A DNA stretch of 64,000 bases from Gallimonas merdigallinarum (GCA_904390485.1 CAJFLU010000002.1:1-64000), one strand, 5' to 3'. Counted from the stretch's first letter, positions 1 through 9,160 are shown. The notes: generated by a model from the letters alone, not told the origin. Made by a program: numbers and translations.

Positions 1-99
1 GCGGAAACTGTGCGTTCATACTTTGTTGAACCCCTTGCCCGTGCCACACGGCACGCGCTGCGGGCTTTTCTCGGCGGCGCCGAGGGAAAGCGCCGCCTC

Positions 100-194
100 G
101 GGCACGGTTTTTGCGCTGAAAGAGCAAAAACCTTAGTTCGGGACGCGCGCACGGCACACTGTGCCGATGCGCATAAAGCGTCCCTCACCTTGTC
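100..194 (-). repeat. Diverged copy of the M2 repeat module
   Basis: Contains TTAGTTCG, a GCGCGCAC...GTGCCGATGCGCATAA inverted segment and a closing CCCTCACC. The same order is seen at 11759-11815 and, in the other orientation, at 8898-8960, 20975-21030 and 43850-43910. The central hairpin (GGCACACTGTGCC) differs in sequence from the other copies (CACCGCACTGCGGTG) but still pairs. Confidence 0.6.
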
Positions 195-253
195 TGACCG
201 CTCATCTTGCCGCTTTTGATTGCTTCGCACCTTTGGCGTTCACCCTTATTTCC

Positions 254-286
254 TTCTCAAAATTCTTTTCAAAAGAATTTTGAGAA
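254..286. repeat. 33-bp near-perfect palindrome
   Basis: Two 16-nt arms (TTCTCAAAATTCTTTT and its reverse complement) flank one central C at 270. It could act as a bidirectional transcription stop or a protein site. No T tract follows the 3' arm on the + strand. Confidence 0.7.
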
Positions 287-472
287 AAAGGAGCGGCAAG
301 CGCATGAAGCGCGGTGTTCGGCTTTGCCGAATCACCCGCAAAATTCGTTTCGCCGCGACGCGATGACGCCGCTATACAAGCGTATTGCAAGGAAGATGAG
401 CAAAAAGATGCCGAAAAGATTCCGCCAAAGGCGTGGTCCGTATTTTTCCCTTACAGTATACGCCGTCCGCAT

Positions 473-501
473 TTGACAGGCGCGCACCGTCGGCGTATAA
501 T
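473..501 (+). promoter_or_regulatory. SigA-type promoter of the CDF gene (leaderless)
   Basis: TTGACA at 473-478 and TATAAT at 496-501 with a 17-bp spacer, a perfect consensus. The expected start of transcription, near 508, is next to the ATG at 509, so the mRNA should have essentially no leader. Confidence 0.85.
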
Positions 502-508
502 ATCGTGT

Positions 509-1630
509 ATGGAAGATATGGAGAAAAATCACAGAAAAAACGGGGCGGCGGGGCAGCGCGTGAGCGCCGTCGGCATCGTCTGCAACCTCATTCTGGCGGC
601 GGCAAAGATCGCGGCGGGCGCGATCGCGGGGCTTGTGTCCGTCGTGGCAGACGGCATCAACAATCTGAGCGACTGCGGTTCGAGCGCGGTCTCCCTCGTC
701 TCCTTCCGCGTGGCGGAAAAACCCGCCGACCGCGAACACCCGTACGGGCACAGACGGATTGAATACGTCGCGTCCATGATCATCGCCTTTCTGGTGCTCG
801 CGCTCGCCGTGGAACTGCTGCGCGAATCGATCGAAACCATCGCATCGGGCGCGGTCAGCGAGAGCGTCTGGTGGCTGTACGTCGTTCTGGGCGGCTCCGT
901 GCTCGTCAAGGCGGGAATGTTCCTCTTTTACCGCGTCGGCGCGCGGCGGCTGGATTCGGATACGCTGCGGGCGGCGGCAACGGACAGCGCGTGCGACTGC
1001 GTCGCCTCGCTCGCCGTCGTGCTCGGCATGGTGCTTTCGACGTACACGCCGTGGAAGGCGGACGGCTACGTCGGCATTGCGGTTGCGCTGTTCATTCTGT
1101 GGCAGGGCGCGTGCGTGCTGAAAGAGGCGGGTTCCAAACTGTTGGGTCAGGCGCCCGACGAAACGCTCGTCAGGCGCGTGCGCGAAATACTGCTCGCGGG
1201 AGAGGGCATTCTCGGCGTACACGATCTGAAAATTTACGGCTACGGGAAGGGGGTCACGTTCGCGACGGCGCACGCCGAAATGGACGCCCGCCTGCCCGCG
1301 CTCGCCTCGCACGAGACGCTCGACGGGCTGGAACGCAAGGTGCTCGCCGAAACGGGCGTCTCTCTGACGCTGCACCTCGACCCCGTCATGTTGGACGACG
1401 AGGAGGCGAAGGAGCTGGAATCGCGCGTGCGCGCCGCAGTGGAGGGGCTTGCGGAGGGCGTGAACCTGCACGATTTCCGCCTCGTGCGCGGCGCGAAAAA
1501 CAAAGTCGTGTTTGAGCTGGGCATTCCCTTCGACTGCCCCGTCAAAGATTCGGAGCTGAAAAACGACGCCGAGCGCGCCGTCCGCATTTTCGGCGACTAC
1601 GAGCCGTTCGTCACGGTGGAGCGGGAGTAA
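509..1630 (+). CDS. Cation diffusion facilitator family transporter
   Basis: A 373-residue inner-membrane divalent metal/proton antiporter of the CDF family. The N-terminal half has about six hydrophobic segments. The two metal-site helices are visible as ADGINNLSD (TM2) and ATDSACDCVAS (TM5). A cytoplasmic C-terminal domain of about 170 residues follows and is longer than in minimal CDF proteins, with what looks like a second ferredoxin-like lobe near the end. The start at 509 is chosen because a perfect promoter ends 7 nt before it and the frame further upstream has no family similarity. No Shine-Dalgarno is present. The metal specificity (Zn, Mn or Fe) cannot be read from the sequence. Confidence 0.9.
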   Translation: MEDMEKNHRKNGAAGQRVSAVGIVCNLILAAAKIAAGAIAGLVSVVADGINNLSDCGSSAVSLVSFRVAEKPADREHPYGHRRIEYVASMIIAFLVLALAVELLRESIETIASGAVSESVWWLYVVLGGSVLVKAGMFLFYRVGARRLDSDTLRAAATDSACDCVASLAVVLGMVLSTYTPWKADGYVGIAVALFILWQGACVLKEAGSKLLGQAPDETLVRRVREILLAGEGILGVHDLKIYGYGKGVTFATAHAEMDARLPALASHETLDGLERKVLAETGVSLTLHLDPVMLDDEEAKELESRVRAAVEGLAEGVNLHDFRLVRGAKNKVVFELGIPFDCPVKDSELKNDAERAVRIFGDYEPFVTVERE

Positions 1631-1664
1631 CGCGGATTTTGCGGAAAATTCTTTCTTTTGAGCT

Positions 1665-1703
1665 GCGCGCCGCCGCGATCATATCGCGGCGGCGCGCTTT
1701 TTT
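1665..1703 (+). terminator. Rho-independent terminator after the CDF gene
   Basis: 15-bp perfect GC-rich stem (1665-1679 with 1683-1697), 3-nt loop, then six T at 1698-1703. Confidence 0.95.
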
Positions 1704-1756
1704 CCGTCCAATCGTTCAAAAATATACGAAAACGGGGGGAAATATCGTCAAGACGA

Positions 1757-1785
1757 TTGTTTTTTGCGGGGAAATCTGTTATAAT
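1757..1785 (+). promoter_or_regulatory. Promoter of plsX-rnc-smc
   Basis: TTGTTT at 1757-1762, 17-bp spacer, TATAAT at 1780-1785. The leader is about 30 nt and carries GGGGAGA (1809-1815) before the plsX ATG. Confidence 0.75.
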
Positions 1786-1822
1786 ACCAAATGGATTATT
1801 GTCTTTTCGGGGAGATAAATAT

Positions 1823-2839
1823 ATGCTGAAAATCATCGTAGACGCAATGGGCGGCGACAACGCCCCCGCCGAGATCGTAAAAGGCGCGCTCGACGCCGTG
1901 AAAGAACGTCCCGATTTCAAAGTCGTTCTGACGGGCGACGAGGCTCTCGTCAATCACGAATTGGAAAAATACACATACGACGCCTCCCGCGTAGAGGTCG
2001 TCGCCTGCACACAGGTCATCACCAACGACGACGTGCCGACCCAAGCCGTGCGCGCCAAGCGCGACAGTTCGCTCGTCGTCGGGCTGAATATGCTCAAAAA
2101 CGACCCCGAGGCGGGCGGATTCGTCTCGGCTGGCTCCACGGGCGCGGTGCTCACGGGCGGCATCATGTTCGTCGGGCGGCTCAAAGGGGTCATGCGCCCC
2201 GCGCTCTGTCCCGGCATTCCCAACGTGCGCGGCGAGATCACCCTTCTGTGCGACTGCGGCGCGAACGCCGAGTGCAAGCCCGCCTATCTGGCGCAGTTCG
2301 GCGTCATGGCGTCCGCGTACGCCAAAGCCGCGTACGGCGTAAAGGAGCCGCGCGTCGGACTTCTGACCAACGGCACGGAGGAGCATAAGGGCGACCCGCT
2401 CCATCAGGAGGCGCACCAGCTCCTCAAAGAGACGAAGGGGATTCACTTCGCGGGCAACGTGGAGGGGCGCGACATTATGTACGGCGACGTGGACGTCGTC
2501 GTTTCGGACGGCTTCTCGGGCAACGTTGCGCTCAAAGCCATCGAGGGCTGCGGCAAGACGGTCGCCTCCATGCTCAAAAAGGAGTTCACGCGCTCGCTCG
2601 GCAGCAAGATCAGCTATCTGTTCGCGCGCAAACCCGTCAAGGGATTGGCGCGCGCGCTCGATTATTCCCGCTTCGGCGGCTCGGTATTTCTCGGGCTGAA
2701 AAAGGTCGTCATCAAATCGCACGGATCTTCCAAGGCGTTTTCCGTCAAACAGTCCGTCTTTCAGGCGATCGACGCATACCGCGGCGGGCTGATCCCCACG
2801 CTGGAACAGATGTTCTCCGCGGAAAGCGAGGCGGAATAA
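1823..2839 (+). CDS. plsX: Phosphate acyltransferase PlsX
   Basis: 338 residues, normal for PlsX, which makes acyl-phosphate from acyl-ACP for phospholipid synthesis at the cytoplasmic face of the membrane. It starts with the family signature (IVDAMGGDNAP, residues 5-15) and keeps the glycine-rich AGSTGA segment. The ATG at 1823 has a good ribosome binding site 8 nt upstream. An in-frame extension back to 1658 crosses the terminator and promoter and is rejected. The stop overlaps the rnc start by one base (TAATG), so plsX, rnc and smc are probably co-transcribed. The fabD-fabG-acpP genes that often follow plsX in Firmicutes are absent here. Confidence 0.97.
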   Translation: MLKIIVDAMGGDNAPAEIVKGALDAVKERPDFKVVLTGDEALVNHELEKYTYDASRVEVVACTQVITNDDVPTQAVRAKRDSSLVVGLNMLKNDPEAGGFVSAGSTGAVLTGGIMFVGRLKGVMRPALCPGIPNVRGEITLLCDCGANAECKPAYLAQFGVMASAYAKAAYGVKEPRVGLLTNGTEEHKGDPLHQEAHQLLKETKGIHFAGNVEGRDIMYGDVDVVVSDGFSGNVALKAIEGCGKTVASMLKKEFTRSLGSKISYLFARKPVKGLARALDYSRFGGSVFLGLKKVVIKSHGSSKAFSVKQSVFQAIDAYRGGLIPTLEQMFSAESEAE

Positions 2840-3480
2840 TGAGCGCCGCATGGCGGGAAGAGGAGCTTGCGGCGGCGGAACGGGCGCTCGGGTATGCGTT
2901 TTCCGATCGTGAACTGCTGAAAACGTGCCTGACGCACGCGTCGCTCGTAAACAGCGGAGAGGTAAGCAACGAGCGGCTGGAATTTCTCGGCGACGCCGTT
3001 GTGGAACTGCTCGTCACCGAAAAGCTGTACCGCGACGTGGGCGCGCGCGAGGGAACGCTGACGGAGCTGAGAAAGCGTTACGTCTCCAAGGGCGCGCTCG
3101 AACGCGCGGAGGGGCGCGTCGGGCTGATGCGCTTTCTGCACTATGCGGGCGGCGCGGACGCGCTGCGCGGCAAGACGGCTTCCAACCTCTTCGAGGCGGC
3201 GGTCGGCGCGATCTATCTGGACGGCGGCATGAGCGCGGCAAAGGCGTTTCTTGCCCGCACGTTGGAGGAGACCGAGCCGGAGAACTTCAAATCCGCCTTG
3301 CAGGAGCTTGTACAGAAATACGAACACGCGACGCCCGTCTATGAGACGGAAGCCGCGGAAAACGGATACAAAAGCACGGTGCGCGCGCTCGGCAGAGAGG
3401 CGCAGGGCGCGGGCGCAAACAAAAAGGCGGCAGAAGTTGCCGCGGCAAAAATTTTGTACGGGATACTATCGCAACCATGA
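2839..3480 (+). CDS. rnc: Ribonuclease III
   Basis: 213 residues. RNase III cuts double-stranded RNA, including rRNA precursors. The catalytic signature NERLEFLGD is at residues 44-52, and the second acidic helix (NLFEAAVGAIYLDGG) is at about 116-130 with the conserved Glu near 119. A double-stranded-RNA-binding domain follows from about 150. It is slightly shorter than the 220-250 residues usual in Firmicutes because of a short N-terminus and short linker. It overlaps plsX by 1 nt and smc by 4 nt (ATGA), which indicates translational coupling. Confidence 0.97.
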   Translation: MSAAWREEELAAAERALGYAFSDRELLKTCLTHASLVNSGEVSNERLEFLGDAVVELLVTEKLYRDVGAREGTLTELRKRYVSKGALERAEGRVGLMRFLHYAGGADALRGKTASNLFEAAVGAIYLDGGMSAAKAFLARTLEETEPENFKSALQELVQKYEHATPVYETEAAENGYKSTVRALGREAQGAGANKKAAEVAAAKILYGILSQP

Positions 3481-6400
3481 ATTTCAAGGAAATGCAACTT
3501 GTGGGGTTCAAGTCCTTCGCGGACAAGACCTCCATTAAATTCGACGACGGCGTTACCGTCATCGTCGGACCCAACGGCTGCGGCAAGAGCAACGTTGCCG
3601 ACGCGGTGCGTTGGGTGCTCGGCGAGCAGTCCGCCAAGACCCTGCGCGGCTCTTCCATGCAGGACGTCATTTTCGGCGGCACGGAGGCGCGCCGTCCGCT
3701 CTCGTACTGCGAAGTCACGCTGGTATTCGACAACGCGAACAGAATGTTCGACATCGAGTACGACGAAGTCGCCATGACCCGCCGCCTGTACCGTTCGGGC
3801 GAGAGCGAGTATCTGCTCAATATGCAGCCCTGCCGCCTCAAAGACATCGTCGCGCTTCTGCACGGCGTCGGCATCGGGAAAGAGGGCTACTCCATCATCG
3901 GGCAGGGCAAGGTCGAGCAGATCATGAACGCCAAGCCCGAGGACCGCCGCGCCATCTTTGAAGAGGCGACGGGCGTCATGAAGTTCAAGGCGCAGAAGGG
4001 CGAGATCGAGCGCAAGCTCGAAAACGCGAAGGATAACCTCACCGTGTTCGTCCAGCGTATGGACGAGGCGGAAAACCAGCTCCGTCCCCTCGAAAAGCAG
4101 GCGGAGACGGCGAAAAAGTTCCGCGCCTATTCCGAAGAACTCAAACACGAAGAGGTCAACTCCTACCTCGTGCGGTTCGATAATTTCGCGTACGAGACGG
4201 GCAAACAGCGCGAGAAGATCGACGACGCGACCCGCAAGCTCACCGCCGTCGAAGAGCGGCTCGCCGCCATCGATACGGAAGAGGAAGAGGGCAGGGCTGC
4301 GATCGCCAAGGCGGACGACAATCTGCGCTCGCTCAACGAAAAACTGCGCCTGTTCGAGGTCGGCATGGAGCACAAGACGGGCGAAGCGAAGGTCATCGGC
4401 GAGCGGATCGCCTCCTTCCGCCGTCAGCTCCAAACGGCTGCGGACGACGTGGAATATTCCCTCCGCCGCACGCAGGAGATCGACGCGCTCACCGCGTCGG
4501 GCGCGGCGCGCGCGGAGAAGAACGAAAAGCGCGCCAAGCAGATCGGCGCGGAGTGCGCGGAGCTGGAAAAGAAGCTGCGCGAGGCGGACGCGCGCGTCGT
4601 GGCGTTCGACCGCATTTCGGACGAGAAGCGCGCCAGCGAACTCAGCTCGGTCGAGAGCCTTGCGGACGTGCGCGCGAACGTGGGGAGTCTCTCCGCCAGA
4701 CACGACGCGGTGAGCGAACGTATCGGCGAAGTGAAAGAGGCGATCGGCAAGGCGGACGCGCGCAGAACGGAGTACGAGCGGCAGCTCGCCGATTGCAGAA
4801 AGGATAAAGCCGCCTGCGCCGCCTTCCTCGACGGCAAACCCGCGCGCGAAGCGGCGCTCACGGGGGATATTGCCGACCTGCGCCGTTCCCGTCAGAAACT
4901 GACGGAGGACATCGTGGACTGCAACACGTCCATTGCCAATCTCAACAACAACCTCGAAATGTACGTCAACCTGAAAAACAGGTTCGACGGCTACCGCGAT
5001 TCGGTGCGCCGTTTGCAGCTCACCGCGCAGAAAGACCCCGAAATCGGCAAGCGCATCCGCGGCGCGATCGCGGACATCGTGCGCACGGAAAAGCAGTACG
5101 AAGTCGCCGTTGAAACGGCGATCGGCGGCGCGATGCAGAACCTCGTCACGGCAACGCAGGACGACGCGCGCTATCTCATCGAATATCTCAAACGTACGGG
5201 CGGCGGTATCGTCACCTTCCTGCCCGTGGACGCAATGCGCCCCCGCGGAAACGGGCGCGACGTACAGGCGGCGCTCCGCGAGGAGGGCGCGCTCGGGCTT
5301 GCGGACGAGCTTGTATCCTACGACCCGTACTATTCCAATATCGTAAAATACCTGCTCGACAACACGCTCATCTGCGACACCATCGGCAACGCCACGCGCA
5401 TCGCCAAAAAATACCCGCGCGCGTTCAAACTTGTAACCTTAGACGGCGATACGATCGCGTCGAGCGGCGCGATGACGGGCGGTTCCCGCCGCCGCGAGAG
5501 CGGAAACCTGCTTGCGGGCGAGCGGCATATCAAGGAATGCGAAGAGGGCATCGCCCGCAAAAAGGCGACGCTCGAAAAACTCAAAGCCGCGCTTGCGGAC
5601 TGCGAACAAGAGCTGGAAGCCGCCGAGGGCGCGTACGAAAAGTTCCGCATCAAAGTGCAGGAGGAGACCGCGGCGTTCGCTGCGCTCTCTCAGCGGGAGG
5701 CGACGCTCGAAGGGCTTGCGCAGGACGCGGCGAACGACAGAGCGGAGTACGACGCGCTGTTGGAACGGCTCACCCGCACGGCGGACGATCTGAGCCGCGA
5801 GGTGCTCTCGTCGGAAGAGAACGAAGAGCTTTTGAACAAGATCCGTTCGGAGGCGGCTGCGGAGTCGTCCGCACGGCAGGCGGAGGGCGAAAAGCTGCGC
5901 GCCGAGCGCGACGGGCTTTCCAGACGTCTGAGCGAACTGCGCGTGGAGGAAGCGGCGATCGCTTCCGCGCGGCAGGCGGACGACGAGAGCGCGGTGCGTA
6001 TGCGCGAAGAGCGCGCGACGCTCCTGAAAAAGGTGGAAGATACCCGCGCCGCCATGGCGGAAACGCAGGCGCGCATCGAACAGCTCAAACGCGACGAAGA
6101 GAAGGTCGCGCTCACCGAGGACGAACAAAAGACGGTTGCCGCCCTGCGCGCGCGCCTTACGGAGGTGGAAACGGAAAAGCGCGCCGTCTCCGAAAAACAG
6201 GCGGGGCTTTCCGAAGAGAAGCGCGGGCTTTTGACGCAGCAGATGACGCTCGGCGAGATCAAGCATACCTGCGAGTTGGAGATCTCCCGCGCGGAAGTTA
6301 GCCTCGAAAACATGAAACAGCGCATCGACGAGGCGTACGGTCTTACATACGAGAGCGCGCAGGAGCTGCGCGACGAGAATTACGACATTTCGCAGGCGTC

Positions 6401-7076
6401 CACGCGCATCAACAGCCTCAAACACCGCATTGCGTCCTTGGGCGCGATCAACCAGAATGCGGAAGAGGACTACGACAACCTGCTTGCGCGCTATACCGAA
6501 ATGCAGACGCAGCGCGAGGACCTCGACAAGGGCATTGAAGATCTCACGTCCGTGCTCGATCAGCTGAAAGCGGAGATGCAGAAGAAGTTCGACGACGGGT
6601 TCAACGAGATCAACGAGAACTTTACCAAGATTTTCCGCGAACTGTTCGGCGGCGGCAAGGCGGAAATGCAGCTCGACTATACCGACTGCGACGATCCGCT
6701 GAATGCGGGCATTGAAATCGTCGCCTGTCCGCCCGGGAAAAAGCTGACGAAAATTTCCCTGCTTTCGGGCGGCGAGCGCGCGTTCACGGCGATCGCGATC
6801 CTGTTCGCGATCCTCAAATCCCGTCCCATGCCCTTCTGTATTCTCGACGAGATCGAGGCTGCGCTCGACGAGGCGAACGTCGACCGTTTTGCGAAATATC
6901 TGAAAAAGTTCTCCAAGGATACGCAGTTCATCGTCATCACGCACAGAAAGCCGACCATGAATCAGGCGGACGTTCTGTTCGGCGTGACGATGGAAGAAAA
7001 GGGCGTAAGTAAGATCGTCTCTGTCAAGCTCTCCGAAGTGGAGGCGAGACTCGGCGGGGATACGGTAATGGCGTGA
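3477..7076 (+). CDS. smc: Chromosome segregation ATPase Smc
   Basis: 1199 residues, standard for bacterial SMC. The N-terminal ATP-binding head has Walker A GPNGCGKS at 31-38. Two long charged coiled coils flank a hinge around residues 500-680, which contains the glycine-rich MTGGSRRR segment. The C-terminal head has the ABC signature LLSGGERA from about 1095 and Walker B CILDEIEAALDEAN about 30 residues later. The protein compacts and resolves replicated chromosomes with ScpA and ScpB, which are not in this window. The start overlaps the rnc stop by 4 nt. An inverted repeat element begins 4 nt after the stop codon. Confidence 0.98.
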   Translation: MNFKEMQLVGFKSFADKTSIKFDDGVTVIVGPNGCGKSNVADAVRWVLGEQSAKTLRGSSMQDVIFGGTEARRPLSYCEVTLVFDNANRMFDIEYDEVAMTRRLYRSGESEYLLNMQPCRLKDIVALLHGVGIGKEGYSIIGQGKVEQIMNAKPEDRRAIFEEATGVMKFKAQKGEIERKLENAKDNLTVFVQRMDEAENQLRPLEKQAETAKKFRAYSEELKHEEVNSYLVRFDNFAYETGKQREKIDDATRKLTAVEERLAAIDTEEEEGRAAIAKADDNLRSLNEKLRLFEVGMEHKTGEAKVIGERIASFRRQLQTAADDVEYSLRRTQEIDALTASGAARAEKNEKRAKQIGAECAELEKKLREADARVVAFDRISDEKRASELSSVESLADVRANVGSLSARHDAVSERIGEVKEAIGKADARRTEYERQLADCRKDKAACAAFLDGKPAREAALTGDIADLRRSRQKLTEDIVDCNTSIANLNNNLEMYVNLKNRFDGYRDSVRRLQLTAQKDPEIGKRIRGAIADIVRTEKQYEVAVETAIGGAMQNLVTATQDDARYLIEYLKRTGGGIVTFLPVDAMRPRGNGRDVQAALREEGALGLADELVSYDPYYSNIVKYLLDNTLICDTIGNATRIAKKYPRAFKLVTLDGDTIASSGAMTGGSRRRESGNLLAGERHIKECEEGIARKKATLEKLKAALADCEQELEAAEGAYEKFRIKVQEETAAFAALSQREATLEGLAQDAANDRAEYDALLERLTRTADDLSREVLSSEENEELLNKIRSEAAAESSARQAEGEKLRAERDGLSRRLSELRVEEAAIASARQADDESAVRMREERATLLKKVEDTRAAMAETQARIEQLKRDEEKVALTEDEQKTVAALRARLTEVETEKRAVSEKQAGLSEEKRGLLTQQMTLGEIKHTCELEISRAEVSLENMKQRIDEAYGLTYESAQELRDENYDISQASTRINSLKHRIASLGAINQNAEEDYDNLLARYTEMQTQREDLDKGIEDLTSVLDQLKAEMQKKFDDGFNEINENFTKIFRELFGGGKAEMQLDYTDCDDPLNAGIEIVACPPGKKLTKISLLSGGERAFTAIAILFAILKSRPMPFCILDEIEAALDEANVDRFAKYLKKFSKDTQFIVITHRKPTMNQADVLFGVTMEEKGVSKIVSVKLSEVEARLGGDTVMA

Positions 7077-7079
7077 AAT

Positions 7080-7578
7080 GTTCACACTACATTCACGAAT
7101 TTTCTCGTCCAAAGGGACGACAAAATTCCGTGATCTGAGCAGGAAGTTGCGGGTACGCGCCCGCCCCTTGCCTTCCCCCTCGGGGGAAGGNNNGCTAACC
7201 GCACCTCCCGCTCTGCGGGCGAACCTTAGGGGCTTACAATTATAGTTCGCCCGCATTCACACCTACCTGAAAGTTGCTTGCGCAACAATTAGAGGCATAC
7301 TGCGGAAGGAAACCTTCCTTGTATCTGTGATTTATAGCTTTTTTAGAAGTTTTTGTATGTGCTACAAATTACTTGCGCAAGCAGGGTTTCCCTGCGCCCG
7401 CGCCCCACATTTGCGCATACCTGCGCTTATGGGGAAAGCGTGAGCCGCCGCGTGCTATACTGTTGCGAAAATAGCGGCGGCGAGAGAAAACACATTGTCA
7501 GGCATTTATGCCGTGCAATTGGGTTGTCTCTCAATCTCACGACTTTTTCTTTCATCAGTTTGAAAGAAAAAGTGTGAA
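7080..7578 (-). repeat. Intergenic repeat, copy 1: two inverted half-units (with assembly gap)
   Basis: Fills the smc-ftsY gap. The R-type end comes first: TTCAC, a 14-bp stem with one mismatch, CCGTGA (7091-7131). Then follow the interrupted hairpin 2 with the N run at 7191-7193, hairpin 3 (GCGGGCGAAC paired with GTTCGCCCGC, about 7216-7256) and its CATTCAC, a GGAAGG...CCTTCC hairpin and GTGATTTATAGC (7327-7338). The second half-unit runs in the opposite orientation and ends with the L-type hairpin (7537-7578), whose TGTGAA lies 3 nt before the ftsY ribosome binding site. The extra GTTCACAC at 7080 may be the stub of another L end. Confidence 0.8.
7191..7193. other. Three unknown bases (assembly gap)
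   Basis: The only ambiguous bases in the window. They lie in the hairpin-2 loop of repeat copy 1, which is the position where copy 3 carries an inserted module, so sequence may be missing here. Confidence 0.95.
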
Positions 7579-7591
7579 TTTAGAGGTATTT

Positions 7592-8488
7592 ATGGGTCTT
7601 TTCGGAAAAATCAGAGACGCTTTAAAAAAGACAAAAGACAGCGTTGCGCTGAAAATGCGCCAGCTCTTTTTAAAGGATAAGATCGGCGAGGCGTTTTACG
7701 ACGAGTTGGAGGAGATCCTCATCTCCGCCGACGTCTCCGTCCGCACGGCGGAGGACGTCGTGGAACAGGTGCGCGAAGAGGCGATCGGGAACAAGGTCAA
7801 AGACGAGCAGTTCGTCACCGACCTTTTGAAGGATATTCTCGAAGATACGCTCAACGAAGCGCCCGTGCCCGAACTCAAATATCCCTGCGTCATCATGTTC
7901 GTCGGGGTCAACGGCGTGGGTAAGACGACGACCATCGGCAAAGTCGCGAATTGGTTCGTCAAGCAGAAAAAGAGCGTTACCATCGCGGCGGCGGATACCT
8001 TCCGCGCGGCGGCGATCGATCAGCTCGAAATCTGGGCGAACCGCGCAAAGGTGCGCATCGTCAAGCATGAGGACGGGAGCGATCCCTCCGCCGTCATCTT
8101 CGACGCCGTCTCTTCCGCCAAGGCGCGCGGCACGGACGTGGTGCTCGTGGATACCGCGGGGCGGCTGCACGTCAAGGAAAATCTCATGAAGGAATTGCAG
8201 AAGATGGATCGCGTCGTCACGCGGGAGTACCCCGAGGCGCAGTTCCTCAAATACCTCGTGCTCGACGCCACGACGGGGCAGAACGCCGTTTCGCAGGCGC
8301 GCGTGTTCGACGAGGCGGTGGATCTGGACGGCATCGTTCTGACCAAGCTCGACGGCACCGCAAAGGGCGGTTTTGTGTTCTCGCTGTGCGGCGAGCTGAA
8401 AATCCCCGTTGTGTTCGCGGGCGTGGGGGAGAAGATCGACGATCTGGAACTGTTCGACGCAGAGCAGTTTGTTGAGGGATTCTTTTAA
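7592..8488 (+). CDS. ftsY: Signal recognition particle receptor FtsY
   Basis: 298-residue SRP receptor GTPase that docks Ffh-ribosome complexes at the membrane. A helical N domain (1-90) is followed by the G domain: G1 GVNGVGKTT from about 105, DTAGR at 187-191, TKLDG at 251-255. It has almost no acidic A domain, as is common in Firmicutes. The ATG at 7592 is preceded by AGAGG at 7582-7586, only 3 nt after the end of repeat copy 1. No promoter is seen outside the repeat, so transcription must come from smc or from within the repeat. Another repeat copy begins 4 nt after the stop. Confidence 0.97.
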   Translation: MGLFGKIRDALKKTKDSVALKMRQLFLKDKIGEAFYDELEEILISADVSVRTAEDVVEQVREEAIGNKVKDEQFVTDLLKDILEDTLNEAPVPELKYPCVIMFVGVNGVGKTTTIGKVANWFVKQKKSVTIAAADTFRAAAIDQLEIWANRAKVRIVKHEDGSDPSAVIFDAVSSAKARGTDVVLVDTAGRLHVKENLMKELQKMDRVVTREYPEAQFLKYLVLDATTGQNAVSQARVFDEAVDLDGIVLTKLDGTAKGGFVFSLCGELKIPVVFAGVGEKIDDLELFDAEQFVEGFF

Positions 8489-8492
8489 GAGG

Positions 8493-9110
8493 GTTCACAC
8501 TTTTTTCCGCGAACTGACGCGGAAAAAAGTCGTGAGGGGAAGAGACAACCCGCGGACACGCCTGCGGCTGACCGCGTGTTTGTCTCAACCGCGCCAATGA
8601 AAAGCGCGGTTTCGGTCACGAAATTGCCCTTGATATGGCAATTTCTCAGTTCGCGCATACGCCGAAGCCCCACAGGGGCTGTCGGCATAACGTACGCGCT
8701 CACCTCTCGGCGGCGCTGTTTTCGCAACAGTATAGCACGCGGCGGCTCACGCTTTCGCCGTAAGTCGCAAGCGACAAATTGAGGGCGCGGGCGGAAGGCA
8801 ACCTTCCTTGCGCGAGTGATTACAGCTTGCCTCCCTCACTGAGGGAGGTGGCGCGGCAAAGCCGCGACGGTGGGAGTTCTTGCCTCCCTCACCGAGGGTG
8901 AGCCATGCGTAATGCGCACCAGCGCGGTGCGCTGTGCGCGCACGGCGAACTAAGGAATTGCCTTTCTCAGCGGCAATTTGTGTCCGACACGAGGAGAAAG
9001 TCTTGCTTGCAAAAGAATTTCGACGAAGTGGCGCACGAGCGCTACGCGCGAAGTACCGCAGGCGGCAAGAGGTGTCGCGGCGAAGCCGTGACGGTGGGAG
9101 TTGAAAATGC
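8493..9110 (+). repeat. Intergenic repeat, copy 2: one half-unit plus modules
   Basis: Starts with GTTCAC, hairpin 1 (8500-8511 with 8518-8529) and GTGA (8532-8535). Hairpin 2 follows (GAGACAAC...GTTTGTCTC, about 8542-8584), then an inverted M2 module (about 8614-8704), hairpin 3 (GGCGGCGC...GCACGCGGCGG, about 8708-8745) and the terminal box GTGATTACAGC (8816-8826). After it come two M4-type modules (GCCTCCCTCA...GGTGGGAG), an M2 module in + orientation and an M3 module (about 8985-9070). No R-type end is present. Open frames across this region are translated repeats, not genes. Confidence 0.75.
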
Positions 9111-9160
9111 CCGTCTGCGGAATGCTTTCGTACGCAGCAGAAAAGAACGGAGAAAATTTT

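Larger units (their letters stand above)
1..472. other. Intergenic stretch with repeat debris, no convincing gene
   Basis: No reading frame here has a ribosome binding site and a recognisable protein. The stretch holds a fragment of the M2 repeat module (about 100-194, minus orientation) and a long perfect palindrome (254-286). The frame running into the first gene from 314 lacks similarity to cation transporters upstream of residue 509, so that extension is not accepted. Confidence 0.6.

Noticed and set aside
314..508. 65-codon N-terminal extension of the CDF transporter
   Set aside because: It spans the promoter and repeat debris and has no similarity to the family.
8493..8535. Hairpin 1 of the repeat read as a Rho-independent terminator
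   Set aside because: T residues are in the 5' arm and A residues in the 3' arm on both strands, so no U tract follows the stem. It may still fold but does not look like an intrinsic terminator.
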